A DNA stretch of 64,000 nucleotides, taken from positions 142,420 to 206,419 of the forward strand of contig NZ_CP083242.1 of assembly GCF_022836935.1 (NCBI RefSeq). Reading direction: 5' to 3'. The stretch is from Ancylobacter polymorphus. GTDB taxonomy: Bacteria > Pseudomonadota > Alphaproteobacteria > Rhizobiales > Xanthobacteraceae. Shown piece after piece: positions 18,819-27,839 of this stretch (positions are counted from its first letter, which is position 1; each line of letters begins with the position of its first letter). A program made the translations under genes and the position numbers. Below the pieces are notes generated by a model. It ran no database searches and was not told where the DNA came from. It saw nothing but the letters and a program-made list of their open reading frames with translations.

Positions 18819-19247
18819 TCAGATGTCGGTTGTTCTCGGCGGCCGCTCAAAGCGCAACCCTACAGCCTCTTTCATGCCGACGAGCAGAGGTGCGTGGTTC
18901 GCGTCATGCGAGATCATATGGACTATGGGGAGGTATTGGCTGGTCAACATCGCTGTATGACAAGCCGCTGCGCAGCACGAACTAGCCTCGCCATTCTTCT
19001 GAGAATCGGATCCGCACATTTCCCCGCCAGGGGAATCGCATTTTGCGGATTGTTCGCTTGAACCGTGTTCATGCGCGGCATCGCCCTGCAGACCAACATG
19101 CGCGGAGCCAGCAATTCCTACCGCCGCATGATGACCTTTCCCCAGCATGCCGCCGGCCACAACACCCGCGACACTCCAGCCCACGCTCGACATCGAGAAC
19201 GCGAGCGCAACCAAGAGCACAATCATATGTCGCATGAGTTGAGGCAT
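18819..19247 (-). CDS. Small exported Cys-rich protein (metal-associated, member 2)
   Basis: 142 residues from the ATG at 19247 (19235 is an alternative). Signal segment MIVLLVALAFSMSSVGWSVA, a Gly/His-rich linker (GGMLGKGHHAAVGIAGSAHV), then Cys-containing CDSPGGEMCGSDSQ and SCCAAACHTAML, and a tail ending RFERPPRTTDI. Five to six Cys and several His suit periplasmic metal binding. It is the promoter-proximal gene of the leftward copper cluster, 172 bases before the small lipoprotein. Shares layout with members at 5161, 20501 and 47081. Confidence 0.65.
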   Translation of the reverse strand: MPQLMRHMIVLLVALAFSMSSVGWSVAGVVAGGMLGKGHHAAVGIAGSAHVGLQGDAAHEHGSSEQSAKCDSPGGEMCGSDSQKNGEASSCCAAACHTAMLTSQYLPIVHMISHDANHAPLLVGMKEAVGLRFERPPRTTDI

Positions 19248-19654
19248 TGTGAACCACACTTGAGCGACTCGGCGTTGATGTCAAGGCTGCGAAAGAGCCC
19301 CGAGGGCTACAAAAATCAATGTGGTGCCAGACTGCTACGGCAAGGAACATGTCATTGTACGCCACTCCGAAACGATACTTCGCCACTGTCGATACTTAGC
19401 TGCAAAGTCGTCGGTCGTGCGGTGACGTTTTCCACATAATCTCACCGCGATCGGACGTTGTGGTGAAGTTGTGATGCATGCTGGGCCAATTGGCCAGGTT
19501 CGCGCCTCGCGCAGTTCGCGAGGCGCACCTTTTTGCAAGCCGAACTGCCTTGACCGTCGAGGTTCGCCGGAGGCCACGCACCCAAGCTGGAACTTGCGCT
19601 TGGTTGGAGATGGCGCGAGACGGGGACCGAGCCTCGCACAGTCGCGCCTTGAAC
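19248..19654. other. Intergenic region with orphan terminator
   Basis: About 400 bases between the Cys-rich gene and the Crp/Fnr gene (both leftward). It should contain the promoter of the copper cluster, but I could not fix its -35/-10 boxes. A classical rightward terminator lies at 19502-19534, and a perfect palindrome GCCAATTGGC lies shortly before it. No protein frame is convincing. Confidence 0.45.
19502..19534 (+). terminator. Rho-independent terminator (rightward)
   Basis: GCGCCTCGCG pairs perfectly with CGCGAGGCGC across the loop CAGTT, followed by ACC and five T (19530-19534). The T-run is on the plus strand only, yet no rightward gene precedes it, so it may end a small RNA or antisense transcript of the intergenic region. 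Confidence 0.65.
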
Positions 19655-20335
19655 CTAAGCCTCGAAATGCGGCAAACAACGAATGCGGATGCTCCGACCC
19701 CGTCGTTCCACGGCCCCGATTCGTGTGAGGCGAGCCAGTTCCTTGGTGACGGCCTCACGCTGGGTGGCGATACGGAGCGCTAACTCTTCGTGGGTCGGCA
19801 TGGAGTTGATGACAAGACTGCCATCAGACTCGGTCGCAGCCATCCGCAGTAGCTCTGCTCTCAGGCGCTCCCGCATCGGCAGGCTGACGTGATCGACTAA
19901 CCGCTCATTGATTCGGCATAACCGTCGACACATCGCACGCGTCACGCACACCGCGAAGTCCGGATGCGTCATCAGAGCAGTTACAAAACGCCGTGGATCA
20001 ATCGCCCACGCCTGGGATTCTTCGGTCGTTCGGACGAGCAACGAAAGCCCTTCATTTCCGAAGGCACCAGATTCGCCGACAATTTCTCCTGGCTGCAAAT
20101 CCGTAACGAATACGTCTATCCCTTTTGATGTTGAAGCATATACGGTCATGCGACCCGTAATGAGGATCAGGACCGAGCCGCCCAAAACGTCGGTTTCATC
20201 GAGATTGCGAGCCTTGGGTATCGTGAGGCGTTTTGCGGAGAAGTCCGCGGGACGCTTTTCGAGGATTTCAAGCAGTGCCGAGTGCTCTCGCCCTCTCGGG
20301 TGAGGCGAGGTTGCGTAATGATGATCCATGTTCAA
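19655..20335 (-). CDS. Crp/Fnr-family transcriptional regulator
   Basis: 226 residues. N-terminal cyclic-nucleotide-binding-type beta barrel (VLILITGRMTVYASTSKGID, DLQPGEIVGESGAFGNEGLS), a dimer helix and a C-terminal winged HTH (THEELALRIATQREAVTKEL). There is no N-terminal four-Cys cluster, so it is not an oxygen-sensing Fnr of the FeS type. Two Cys (CVTRAMCRRLCR) sit in the dimer helix region. It lies between two leftward Cys-rich genes of the copper cluster; local regulation is plausible but unproven. Confidence 0.88.
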   Translation of the reverse strand: MNMDHHYATSPHPRGREHSALLEILEKRPADFSAKRLTIPKARNLDETDVLGGSVLILITGRMTVYASTSKGIDVFVTDLQPGEIVGESGAFGNEGLSLLVRTTEESQAWAIDPRRFVTALMTHPDFAVCVTRAMCRRLCRINERLVDHVSLPMRERLRAELLRMAATESDGSLVINSMPTHEELALRIATQREAVTKELARLTRIGAVERRGRSIRIRCLPHFEA

Positions 20336-20500
20336 GCCGTGTTGCCGCTGCTTAAAGCGTCGCTAAGGACCCCTCGCCCTTGCGTGCGCTGCAGCCAAGA
20401 TTGCTCACCTGCGAGCGAACCCATGAAGACGTATGGCGCCGCGATAGGTTAACGGCAGCCGACATCCGCGTGTGGTTAACGCCTGCGCCCGATTCAAAGA

Positions 20501-20857
20501 TCAGGCGATTCGCGGTGGCCGATCCAGGCGTCCACAACGACGTCCGTCCAAAACCTCATCGCGGAGGGACGGCGCTGGACGGGCAACACTATTTGCTGCC
20601 ACCGCGCCTACCAAGAGGCGCGGCATGATTAAAAAGCACGTTCCAACTGAACACTCAGACGGCACTCGGTCGTGATCCGAAGATGAACCACATTGATGGG
20701 AAGGAGCATCGATACAGCCCCCGCGGTCTACGGCATAAGTTACATATGAAGTTTGGTGAGCAGCCTTGGAACCAGTCGGGGCCGCATCACCGCTATGCGC
20801 AGCCATGCCGACAATTACCAACACAGCACAGAAAAGCACGCGAATCGCGCGAGCCAT
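20501..20857 (-). CDS. Small exported Cys-rich protein (metal-associated, member 3)
   Basis: 118 residues from MARAIRVLFCAVLVIVGMAA, a signal peptide cut near GDA-APT. The mature part holds GGCIDAPSHQCGS, SECSVGTCFLIMP and a tail ending RLDRPPRIA. Cys spacing and the RPPR tail resemble members 1 and 2. It lies upstream of the Crp/Fnr gene in the same direction, about 165 bases away. The Cys content is lower than in member 1. Whether it is expressed is unknown. Confidence 0.5.
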   Translation of the reverse strand: MARAIRVLFCAVLVIVGMAAHSGDAAPTGSKAAHQTSYVTYAVDRGGCIDAPSHQCGSSSDHDRVPSECSVGTCFLIMPRLLVGAVAANSVARPAPSLRDEVLDGRRCGRLDRPPRIA

Positions 20858-21335
20858 CGTTTGCTCAAAATTGCACGACCTCATCGTGACCATGCGTACA
20901 CTCACTGATTCTGATGCCATTATCCGCCGGATTGAGGCGCGAAGGAGACGTCACCGTAAGATCCGAAATCGATCGTTCGACGATGGCAGTTTCGGCCCCT
21001 AGTTGGCGTCCACAGGAAGGGTTAGCTCCTCCCTGCGGGCATAGTGCGTATTGAATGGCCAAAGCGAGCCTTCTCATTGGTTGATTATCATCCGGCCTTC
21101 AGCGCCCGGCTACGCGATGATGGTGGCCAGCGAGGGTCTGTTGTTCAGTCTTCACTTCGAACCGGGAACGTCGGCCTCGTGGCGTCGCTTGAACAACCAG
21201 GGCGCAGTGACCGAGACGCGTGCCGAGGAAGAGGTAGTTCACGCATCGGCTCCTCAGAGCCTGACCGAGAAAGCGGTGAGTGATTTCAGTCCTTTGTGTT
21301 TTCGTCGAATTTGGGAAGTTTCGATGGAGATCACG
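20858..21335. other. Gene-poor region before IS remnants
   Basis: About 480 bases without a recognisable gene. Frames here have no family resemblance and composition changes at about 21000, which suggests joined fragments. No terminal repeats were found. Confidence 0.4.
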
Positions 21336-21600
21336 ATGGCCTGGACTAAAACCGCGTGGGCGTATTATCCGCGCGAGGGCTTGCACAACACAAGCGACCT
21401 GAGGGATTGCGAATTGGGGGCTGCTGAGCGCCTTGCTCCCCGAGCGTTCGCGGCTGAGTCGGCCACGCAAGGTCGAGTTGCGGGCTGTCGTGAACGCGAT
21501 CCTCTACATTCTGGAAACAGGGTGTCAGTGGCGCGCCTTGCCGAGGGGTGTGCTGCCACTCTCGACCGTAGAGCTATTTTTGTCGCTGGCGCGAAGTAAG
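21336..21600 (+). pseudogene. IS5-family transposase fragment
   Basis: Starts MAWTKTAWAYYPREGLHNTS and after a frameshift near 21430 continues [20 protein letters not shown] and [17 protein letters not shown]. This is the N-terminal part of an IS5-type transposase. It decays at about 21590; the DDE core is missing. A dead remnant lying just ahead of IS110 and ISL3 pieces. Confidence 0.7.
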
Positions 21601-21697
21601 ACCGTATGTCCGCTGAGCCGGATTGGCTCGCCCTACACTGCGCCTTCGAGGGTTGCTCGGAGCGGCCGAGCCGATCCTTTGGGCAGGAGGGCGAGCC

Positions 21698-21770
21698 GTG
21701 GAGCAGCATACAGAAGTTTACGTCGGGATTGATGTCGCAAAACTCCGCAACGCGATAGCCGTGGCAGATT
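21698..21770 (+). pseudogene. IS110-family transposase N-terminal fragment
   Basis: After the ribosome site AGGAGG a GTG start gives [20 protein letters not shown], the typical beginning of IS110 transposases with the first catalytic Asp (GIDVAK). Similarity ends after about 24 codons where the ISL3 element begins. The rest of the transposase is not in the window. Confidence 0.7.
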
Positions 21771-23480
21771 GTTATTCGGCGTGCAAGTTTGGCTCTGACT
21801 CACTTTTGATGGAGTTGAGCGTCTGGCTGGCGTTGGTTTACTTGGAGAATCAATGCCATGGGTCAGCATTTACGGGTCTCGGAGCTGGTGCCGCGCGGGT
21901 TTGCTGTCGATGAAGTGGTCGACGCGGATTCCGGTATCCGGATCTACCTGCGTGCCTCCAGAGCAAGCAGTTGTTGCCCGGGATGCGGGGCAGCCTCGAT
22001 GCGCGTTCACAGCCGCTATGCCCGGCAGCTGGCGGATCTGCCACTTTCTGGCAGGCCGGTTCGCCTTATTCTTCAGGCGCGGCGCTTTCATTGCGATGGG
22101 GTTCTCTGCTCCCGCCGCATCTTCACGGAGCGCTTCGACAACGGGGCGCTGCTGCCATGGTCCCGGCGCACATCCCGGCTCGATCAGATTATCCACCATC
22201 TCGGTCTCGCCTTGGGCGGCCGGCCTGCGGCGCGCTTTGCGCGACGGCTGATGCTGCCGGCTAGCAACGACACGCTGCTCCGGGTGATCCGACGACAAGG
22301 CCGCCCGCCTTTCATTCCGCCTGCCGTGGTCGGGATTGACGACTGGGCTTGGCGACGCAATCAGCGCTATGGAACATTGATCTGCGATCTGGAGAGACGC
22401 CAGACCATAGCCCTGTTGCCCGACCGGGAGCCGGCAACGGCACAGGCATGGCTTACGGCCCAACCGCAGATCACCATTGTCGCCCGGGACCGGGGTGGCG
22501 GCTATGCCCTGGCCGCAGCCAAGGCTCTTCCAACGGCGACACAGGTCGCCGATCGTTGGCACCTGATGGAGAATGCGAGCCGGGCCTTCGTCGACGCCGT
22601 TCGCAAATCCATGCGCCAGATCCGTGCCGCCGTCGGCACATCCACCATCAATCCGGATCTGCTGACCGCTGCCGAACGCATCCAATATGAAGGATATCTG
22701 CACCGTGAGGAGACCAACGGGGTCATTCTCGAACTCGCAAGGGCTGGGGTGACGATCAAGGATATCGTTCGCCGCACCGGGTACAGCCGTGGTCTGGTCC
22801 GGCGCGTCTTGCGCGGGCAGCGCTCGGATGTCTTCCGCACCCGTGAGAGCTCTCTCGAGCTGTTCCTGCCCTGGCTCGACGCGCAATGGGCGGCTGGACA
22901 TCGGAACGGTGCGGAGCTCTGGCGCCGGCTCGGACTGCAAGGTTTCCGCGGCAGCCTTAGGGTCGTCACGGAATGGGCCACGCGCCGCCGGCGAGCCGAG
23001 GCGGTCGAGGGCGGCGCCCTGAACCGCACGCCATCGGCGCGAACCCTTGCACGATTGATGACCGTGGCTCGCGACCAACTGTCCAGATCCGAAACCGTGT
23101 TGATCGCGGCGATCGAGAGCGGCGTACCCTCGCTTGTCGAGGCCCGCGAGATCATCGCTGCCTTCCAGGCCATGATCCGTAAGAAGGCTCTTCCCGCTCT
23201 CGGCCCCTGGCTGGAACGTGCAGACTCAAGCCTCGTGGCGGCGTTCGGCCGCGGCGTAAGAAAGGATCACGCTGCCGTCGCCGCGGCCATCACGTCTTCC
23301 TGGTCCAATGGCCAGACCGAGGGCCAGATCACCAAGCTCAAGCTGGTGAAGCGCCAAATGTATGGACGCGGAAGCTCGATCTCCTGGAGGCGCGCCTCGT
23401 CGCTCCAGCATAAGGGACACCACCAAATATGCGTCAGAGCCAATATTGGACGCCGATTAGGGGTCAATATTCCGCGCCGT
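21771..23480 (+). mobile_element. ISL3-family insertion element
   Basis: Encodes an ISL3 transposase. The ends are imperfect inverted repeats: CGGCGTGCAAGTTTGGCTCTG near 21777-21797 agrees with the reversed CGGCGTCCAATATTGGCTCTG near 23435-23455. The exact right edge is uncertain, because two similar 20-base units (from 23441 and 23465) lie there. The element has landed in an IS110 remnant and its right side cuts the signal peptide off a cusF gene. Confidence 0.65.
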
Positions 23481-23522
23481 TTGACACTCTCGCACAAACG
23501 GTTCCCACCGATGGACAAGTGA
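21858..23522 (+). CDS. ISL3-family transposase, C-terminal frameshift
   Basis: N-terminal zinc-finger-like segment (SCCPGCGAASMRVHSRYARQ), an HTH (LARAGVTIKDIVRRTGYSRG) and the DDE_Tnp_ISL3 core (VVGIDDWAWRRNQRYGTLIC, ADRWHLMENASRAF, SWSNGQTEGQITKLKLVKRQ). After RQMYGRG the frame slips. The expected ending KLDLLEARLVAPA with stop at 23411-23413 is readable in another frame, whereas this frame runs on through the IS end into the cusF remnant to 23522. One base is probably missing near 23371. Only the last dozen residues are affected, so activity may or may not survive. Confidence 0.85.
   Translation: MGQHLRVSELVPRGFAVDEVVDADSGIRIYLRASRASSCCPGCGAASMRVHSRYARQLADLPLSGRPVRLILQARRFHCDGVLCSRRIFTERFDNGALLPWSRRTSRLDQIIHHLGLALGGRPAARFARRLMLPASNDTLLRVIRRQGRPPFIPPAVVGIDDWAWRRNQRYGTLICDLERRQTIALLPDREPATAQAWLTAQPQITIVARDRGGGYALAAAKALPTATQVADRWHLMENASRAFVDAVRKSMRQIRAAVGTSTINPDLLTAAERIQYEGYLHREETNGVILELARAGVTIKDIVRRTGYSRGLVRRVLRGQRSDVFRTRESSLELFLPWLDAQWAAGHRNGAELWRRLGLQGFRGSLRVVTEWATRRRRAEAVEGGALNRTPSARTLARLMTVARDQLSRSETVLIAAIESGVPSLVEAREIIAAFQAMIRKKALPALGPWLERADSSLVAAFGRGVRKDHAAVAAAITSSWSNGQTEGQITKLKLVKRQMYGRGSSISWRRASSLQHKGHHQICVRANIGRRLGVNIPRRLTLSHKRFPPMDK
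23441..23484 (+). repeat. Two 20-base direct repeats at IS/cusF junction
   Basis: CAATATTGGACGCCGATTAG (23441-23460) and CAATATTCCGCGCCGTTTGA (23465-23484) agree in most positions and are spaced 24 bases start to start. Such subterminal repeats usually mark transposase-binding ends; here they may belong to the ISL3 end or to a remnant of a second element. Confidence 0.5.
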
Positions 23523-23722
23523 CCAAGATCGATCAGGCCCAAAACAAGGTCACGCTCAAACACGGGCCGATCAAGAATCTGGACATGGATGGCATGACGA
23601 TGGTGTTCGTGGTCGGCGATCCGGCCCAGCTGAAATCAATAAAGGTCGGCGACAAAGTGAAGTTCGAAGCCGATCGGGTCGACGGTCGCCTCACCGTGAC
23701 AAAGATACAAAAAGCGAAATGA
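23483..23722 (+). pseudogene. cusF: CusF-like copper chaperone without signal peptide (copy 2)
   Basis: The mature chaperone is complete: TVPTDGQVTKIDQAQNKVTL, NLDMDGMTMVFVVGD and VGDKVKFEADRVDGRL. It is nearly the same as the CusF at 14751. Everything before LAQ is replaced by the end of the ISL3 element; an ATG at 23429 within the IS opens the same frame. Any product would lack export and stay in the cytoplasm, so it is scored as a broken gene, though the fold is intact. Confidence 0.8.
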
Positions 23723-23734
23723 ACCACGCTCCGC

Positions 23735-23763
23735 GCAGGGAGGCCGTAAGCCAGCCTCCCTGC
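23735..23763 (+). terminator. Hairpin downstream of cusF copy 2
   Basis: GCAGGGAGGC pairs perfectly with GCCTCCCTGC across a 9-base loop, 12 bases after the cusF stop. No T-run follows. A likely transcription end for the cusF unit. Confidence 0.5.
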
Positions 23764-23861
23764 GACGGAGATCGAGCAAAACGGTAGCAACATCCGCGCA
23801 CGCAAGGAGATCTGAGCGAGCACGACCAGTACATTCCAACCATAGAGAGAGCGAGGCTTGA

Positions 23862-24590
23862 ATGGCCGACCGCTTTGAACAAACCTTAGAATTCATCGAT
23901 GCAATAGAACGAGCTCAATCCACCGAGGATGTGGAGCGATGCCTCCTCGCATTTGCGGCAGGATTTGGTTTCACGTCCGTCTTCGGCGGGATCGTTCCGC
24001 TCAAGCCGATACCGCTGTCGGAAATCCCTTCCCGCATCATGTTTCAGGCGGTCCCCGAAGCCTGGGCCGAGCGCTACAACACCCGCGGCTACGTGTTCCG
24101 TGATCCTGTCGTCGGCCATCTGCTTCACCAACGCACGCCCTTCACTTGGAACGATGCCTATCAGGCATCCTCTCATTCAAACGACGTCCATGTTATTGGT
24201 GGAGAGGCCTCAGAATTCGGACTGCGAGACGGTTACGTCGTTCCCATTTATACGCTTGAAGGCAGTCTCGCAGCCATCTCCTTCGGAGGTCCAACAAAGG
24301 TGGCCGACGTGGCCGAGCTCGCTTCCTTGAACTTTGCAGCGAGCTATACACTTGGAAGCCACCTTCATCGCCAGGCCGCACGCACGCGGCGACCGAATAC
24401 GCTGACGCCACGCGAGTATGACTGCTTGCTGTGGGCGGGCGAAGGAAAGACCGATTGGGAGATTTCGATCATCCTGGGAATCTCCCGGTCGACCGTACTC
24501 AAGCACGTCGCATCCGCTCGCGAGAAGCTTGGGGCCGTCAACAAGGCGCATGCGATTGCCACGGCGCTGCGCATCAAGCTCATCGGCTAG
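23862..24590 (+). CDS. LuxR-family autoinducer-binding regulator
   Basis: 242 residues. N-terminal acyl-homoserine-lactone-binding domain with the family residues in place: W and Y in AWAERYNTRGYVFRDP, the D-P pair, W in PFTWNDAY and G in FGLRDGYVVP. C-terminal GerE-type HTH (LTPREYDCLLWAGEGKTDWE, then ILGISRSTVLKHVASAREKL). It would bind a lactone signal and control promoters, most likely of the transfer genes that begin 74 bases downstream on the other strand. A LuxI-type synthase lies at the far end of the transfer block (42402). Confidence 0.9.
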   Translation: MADRFEQTLEFIDAIERAQSTEDVERCLLAFAAGFGFTSVFGGIVPLKPIPLSEIPSRIMFQAVPEAWAERYNTRGYVFRDPVVGHLLHQRTPFTWNDAYQASSHSNDVHVIGGEASEFGLRDGYVVPIYTLEGSLAAISFGGPTKVADVAELASLNFAASYTLGSHLHRQAARTRRPNTLTPREYDCLLWAGEGKTDWEISIILGISRSTVLKHVASAREKLGAVNKAHAIATALRIKLIG

Positions 24591-24663
24591 CATGGCGGCA
24601 GCGCCTGTCGCACTGCTCGTCTCGCTTGATCCGCCGTGGTCGCATACGAGCGCAGCAGCGGCG

Positions 24664-26805
24664 TCACTTTTCGGTTTCTCCAAAAGATTGATTGAGAGAA
24701 CGCAGAGTTTCAAACGCTTCTTGCACCTTCGGCCCCGGCGCCGTTCTCAACACATCGACCATCATGCCGAACTCGTCGCGTTGGTCGGCCACCGCCGCAG
24801 CCAATATCTCACGAATGTCACAGTTCTCGCCCGCCGGCGCGGGCGGCTGAGCTCCGAGAGATAGTGCTTTGCGTTTTGGCTCTGCCGGAGAGGTCGGAGC
24901 GCGGCGCGGTGTCAGGAGTAAGGTCGGACCAGCATCCGGCGGTGTCGGCTTTGCCTTGGACGCGGGTTTCGATGGTGTACGCCGCGACGTCGGCTTTGGC
25001 TTTTGCACGCGCGCCGGTTCTTCGGATGCGGCTTCGCCGTTGTCTTGGGCTGGTTCCGGAGCTGGATTGATTGCTCCCTGCAACGCCTCGTCGTGCCAAG
25101 CCCGCAATCGTGGCAAAGTCGGCGGAGAGCTCTTGGCGCGTTCGAGGTAACTCCTATACGGCTTGTCCAGGTAGTGTCGGATCTTTGTGAGTTCGAAGGA
25201 CGGCGAGTTCTTGACCATCAAGATCGAGAGTCGTGGGGACATCTCCCGCAATTCGAGCGGGCTGCGCAGCGGCCGCGGGGTGTAATGCGGCGCCCAGACC
25301 CGCGGCGCAAAAATGCCCTGCCCCGGCCGTTGGATCGGCGTCTTATACACCTGTGTGGTCTCGCCCAACATCTCTGAAACGAATTCGGAGGTATCGAGAT
25401 CGTTGATCTGGATGAACAGCTTGATCTGAGAGCCGGACACCGTGGTGATGCGGGTGTTCCTGCCATAGAGCTCGTCCAACTGCGCGAGGTCCTGCATCAC
25501 GATCGCCATCCGGAAGCCGTATCCGGCGCTGATCGTGATCTTGGAGATCAGCGAGTCCATGCGGCCGACGTGATAGAATTCATCGAGCATCAGGAGAACC
25601 TGATGGGGTTCGTCGTCGCCGGGAATCCTGACCATCAGGAGGTCGTGGATTTGCTGGAATAGGATACGGATGAGCGGCCGGAAGATGGAAAGCTCGGCGA
25701 TCGTACACCCGATGAAGATGGTCATCGGCGTGCGCCTGAGCTCCCGGATGTCGAAGTCCGAAGTTTCCGTCGCGGCCGAGATGAGACCGTTGTTCCAAAG
25801 ACTCATCGCCATGTTGACGTTGAATACCGCGCTGTTGCGCGTCTCCGGCTCGAGGGCGATGTACTGGTTGAAGCTGTCCACCACCCAGGTCGGCAGATGC
25901 TGCCGCTCGGTCTTGACGATGGCCCGCAACACGGTCGAGATATCCTTGCCGGTGGTCGTCATCCGGGCCACGGTGCGCATATGCTGAGCGCCCTCGATGA
26001 GCGGCGAGGAGAGCACATACCCGATCAGCGCGGAGAGCAGCAGTCGGCCAGCACCGGCCCAGGTATCGTCGGCCTTCTCCGGAATGACGAAGGAGGCCAC
26101 CACGAGGCAGTCGGTGGCCATCCGCTCGTCGCGGCGCACGAAATCAAGCGGATTGTAGCGATGTGTGTCGTTCGAGCCGGGCGAGAACATGAAGACCTTG
26201 TTGCCCATCGCCGTGCGATGGTTGGCGAGGGCCTCGAAGTTCTCGCGCTTGGGGTCGAAGAAGACCGCCGAGCCTTGCCACAAATAGCCGTTGGGCAGGA
26301 CGAAGCCCGTTCCTTTTCCGGACCGCGATGGTCCGACCACGAGGATATGCGCAGGTTCGTCGGACCGGATGGTGACGCCACTGAGCAATCCGAGCACGAT
26401 TCCCCGCTTGGCGGTCAGACCCTGCCTTGCGGCTTCCATCAGGTGGCCGAAGCGGGCGGCCCCATAGGGCATCTGTTTGCGATTGATGAAAGTGAAGAGT
26501 GCCCCCCCAAGACCTAATGCGACGACCGCGGCGGCGGCATAGCCGGCCCGGATGAGCGCCTCAGTCCGCGTCGGAGGATAGAGCAGCCTGTCGTAGAATT
26601 GGCGCCAGGCGACGAGAAAGAAGTCGGCCGAACGGTCGGCATTTTGCATCGCGAATAAGGCCCACCGGCTTACGCCCTCGCTTGGGAACCGCTGTGGCGC
26701 CCAGCGGAGCGCGACCACCACCTCGTACGCCAGGCTCCACAACAACCAGAACGCCAGAAGGACGAGGAGCCCGATGCCGATCCGGAATGCGACGATGCGG
26801 CTCAT
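24664..26805 (-). CDS. virD4: Type IV coupling protein VirD4/TraG
   Basis: 713 residues. Two N-terminal membrane helices, Walker A (GPSRSGKGTGFVLPN, about residue 150) and Walker B (LLMLDEFYHVGR) of the TraG/VirD4 ATPase that hands the relaxase-DNA complex to the secretion channel. A hydrophilic C-terminal extension of about 150 residues, rich in Pro, Lys and Ser (KPTSRRTPSKPASKAKPTPP), is longer than in Agrobacterium VirD4 and may recognise substrates. Last gene of the leftward virB operon; its start overlaps the virB11 stop by 4 bp. Confidence 0.93.
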   Translation of the reverse strand: MSRIVAFRIGIGLLVLLAFWLLWSLAYEVVVALRWAPQRFPSEGVSRWALFAMQNADRSADFFLVAWRQFYDRLLYPPTRTEALIRAGYAAAAVVALGLGGALFTFINRKQMPYGAARFGHLMEAARQGLTAKRGIVLGLLSGVTIRSDEPAHILVVGPSRSGKGTGFVLPNGYLWQGSAVFFDPKRENFEALANHRTAMGNKVFMFSPGSNDTHRYNPLDFVRRDERMATDCLVVASFVIPEKADDTWAGAGRLLLSALIGYVLSSPLIEGAQHMRTVARMTTTGKDISTVLRAIVKTERQHLPTWVVDSFNQYIALEPETRNSAVFNVNMAMSLWNNGLISAATETSDFDIRELRRTPMTIFIGCTIAELSIFRPLIRILFQQIHDLLMVRIPGDDEPHQVLLMLDEFYHVGRMDSLISKITISAGYGFRMAIVMQDLAQLDELYGRNTRITTVSGSQIKLFIQINDLDTSEFVSEMLGETTQVYKTPIQRPGQGIFAPRVWAPHYTPRPLRSPLELREMSPRLSILMVKNSPSFELTKIRHYLDKPYRSYLERAKSSPPTLPRLRAWHDEALQGAINPAPEPAQDNGEAASEEPARVQKPKPTSRRTPSKPASKAKPTPPDAGPTLLLTPRRAPTSPAEPKRKALSLGAQPPAPAGENCDIREILAAAVADQRDEFGMMVDVLRTAPGPKVQEAFETLRSLNQSFGETEK

Positions 26806-27839
26806 CCGTCACGCCCCGTCGCCTGTTCACGCCGCCAGTCTGGCATCCGCGAGAAATAGATCTCCGATGTACCGCGCCAGCCGCCGACCTTGGTCTGCTG
26901 AACGACGATCGGAAGGACGGACTTGATGTAGGCGATGATCTCGTCGCGGCGCAGGCCAAGGCCTGCCTGCATGACCATCAGCGCTAGCTGTTCAAAGGCG
27001 CCGGCCGAGCTGTCGGCATGGACCGTGGTAATGCTGCCGGGATGTCCGGTGTTGATCGCTCTTAGAAACGAATAGGCCTCGGCGCCGCGGATCTCGCCGA
27101 GGAAAATGCGGTCAGGACGCAGCCGCATCGAGGCCTGCAGGAGCGTTTCGACGGTAACGCGCGCTTCGCCCTGGTCCCCCTTCGAGGCCACCAGGGGAAG
27201 ATAGTTCTTCTGGATCGGATTGACCTCGCGCGTGTCCTCGATCGTGATGATGCGCTCGTCCGCCGGCACTTCCTTGAGGATCGCGTTCAGGAACGTCGTC
27301 TTTCCGGAGCTTGTCCCTCCCGAAAGGAGGATCGAATATCGACTGACAACGGCCAGCTTTATGAAGTCCTCGATGCGACTGGCGTCGAGATGTTCGCACA
27401 AGCGGCGATCGACGTCGGACAAGGCCCCCTCTTCCGCCATCGCGACCTTGTCGAAGGATCCCATGCGGCGATAGTCGTCGAGCCGCATCTCCTTGATGAC
27501 CTGCTTGCGGATGGCAAAGGCGCCTCCCGAGGTCGTGGCGGGTGGAATAACGCCCTGAAAGCGCTCGCCAGTCGGTAATGCTGCGGACAGGAGCGGATGC
27601 TCTTCATTGATGCTTTGCCCGGAATGACCCGCGACACGCTCGGCCAGGTGGCGGATCGCGTGCTCGGTCAACGCCGGCACGTCGTAACGCTCCATCGCCG
27701 ACTGTCCGAACCGTTCGATCCAGACTTCGCCCGGCCCGTTGGCACAGATCTCTACGACCTGGTCGTCCTCGAGCCAAGGCCGGATCGGCTCCAGTGCACG
27801 ATCAATGAAGACCGTCAGGCTTCGCGCCACTACGCTCAC
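26802..27839 (-). CDS. virB11: Type IV secretion ATPase VirB11
   Basis: 345 residues. Hexameric traffic ATPase with Walker A (LLSGGTSSGKTTFLN), the Asp box (ERIITIEDTREVNP) and Walker B/His box (RPDRIFLGEIRGAEAYSFLR, TGHPGSITTVHA). It powers switching between pilus assembly and substrate transfer. The start at 27839 overlaps virB10 by 38 bases; a later start is possible. Confidence 0.95.
   Translation of the reverse strand: MSVVARSLTVFIDRALEPIRPWLEDDQVVEICANGPGEVWIERFGQSAMERYDVPALTEHAIRHLAERVAGHSGQSINEEHPLLSAALPTGERFQGVIPPATTSGGAFAIRKQVIKEMRLDDYRRMGSFDKVAMAEEGALSDVDRRLCEHLDASRIEDFIKLAVVSRYSILLSGGTSSGKTTFLNAILKEVPADERIITIEDTREVNPIQKNYLPLVASKGDQGEARVTVETLLQASMRLRPDRIFLGEIRGAEAYSFLRAINTGHPGSITTVHADSSAGAFEQLALMVMQAGLGLRRDEIIAYIKSVLPIVVQQTKVGGWRGTSEIYFSRMPDWRREQATGRDG

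Noticed and set aside
21870..23078. 402-codon minus-strand frame opposite the ISL3 transposase
   Set aside because: The plus strand encodes a clear ISL3 transposase; the antisense product shows no motif.
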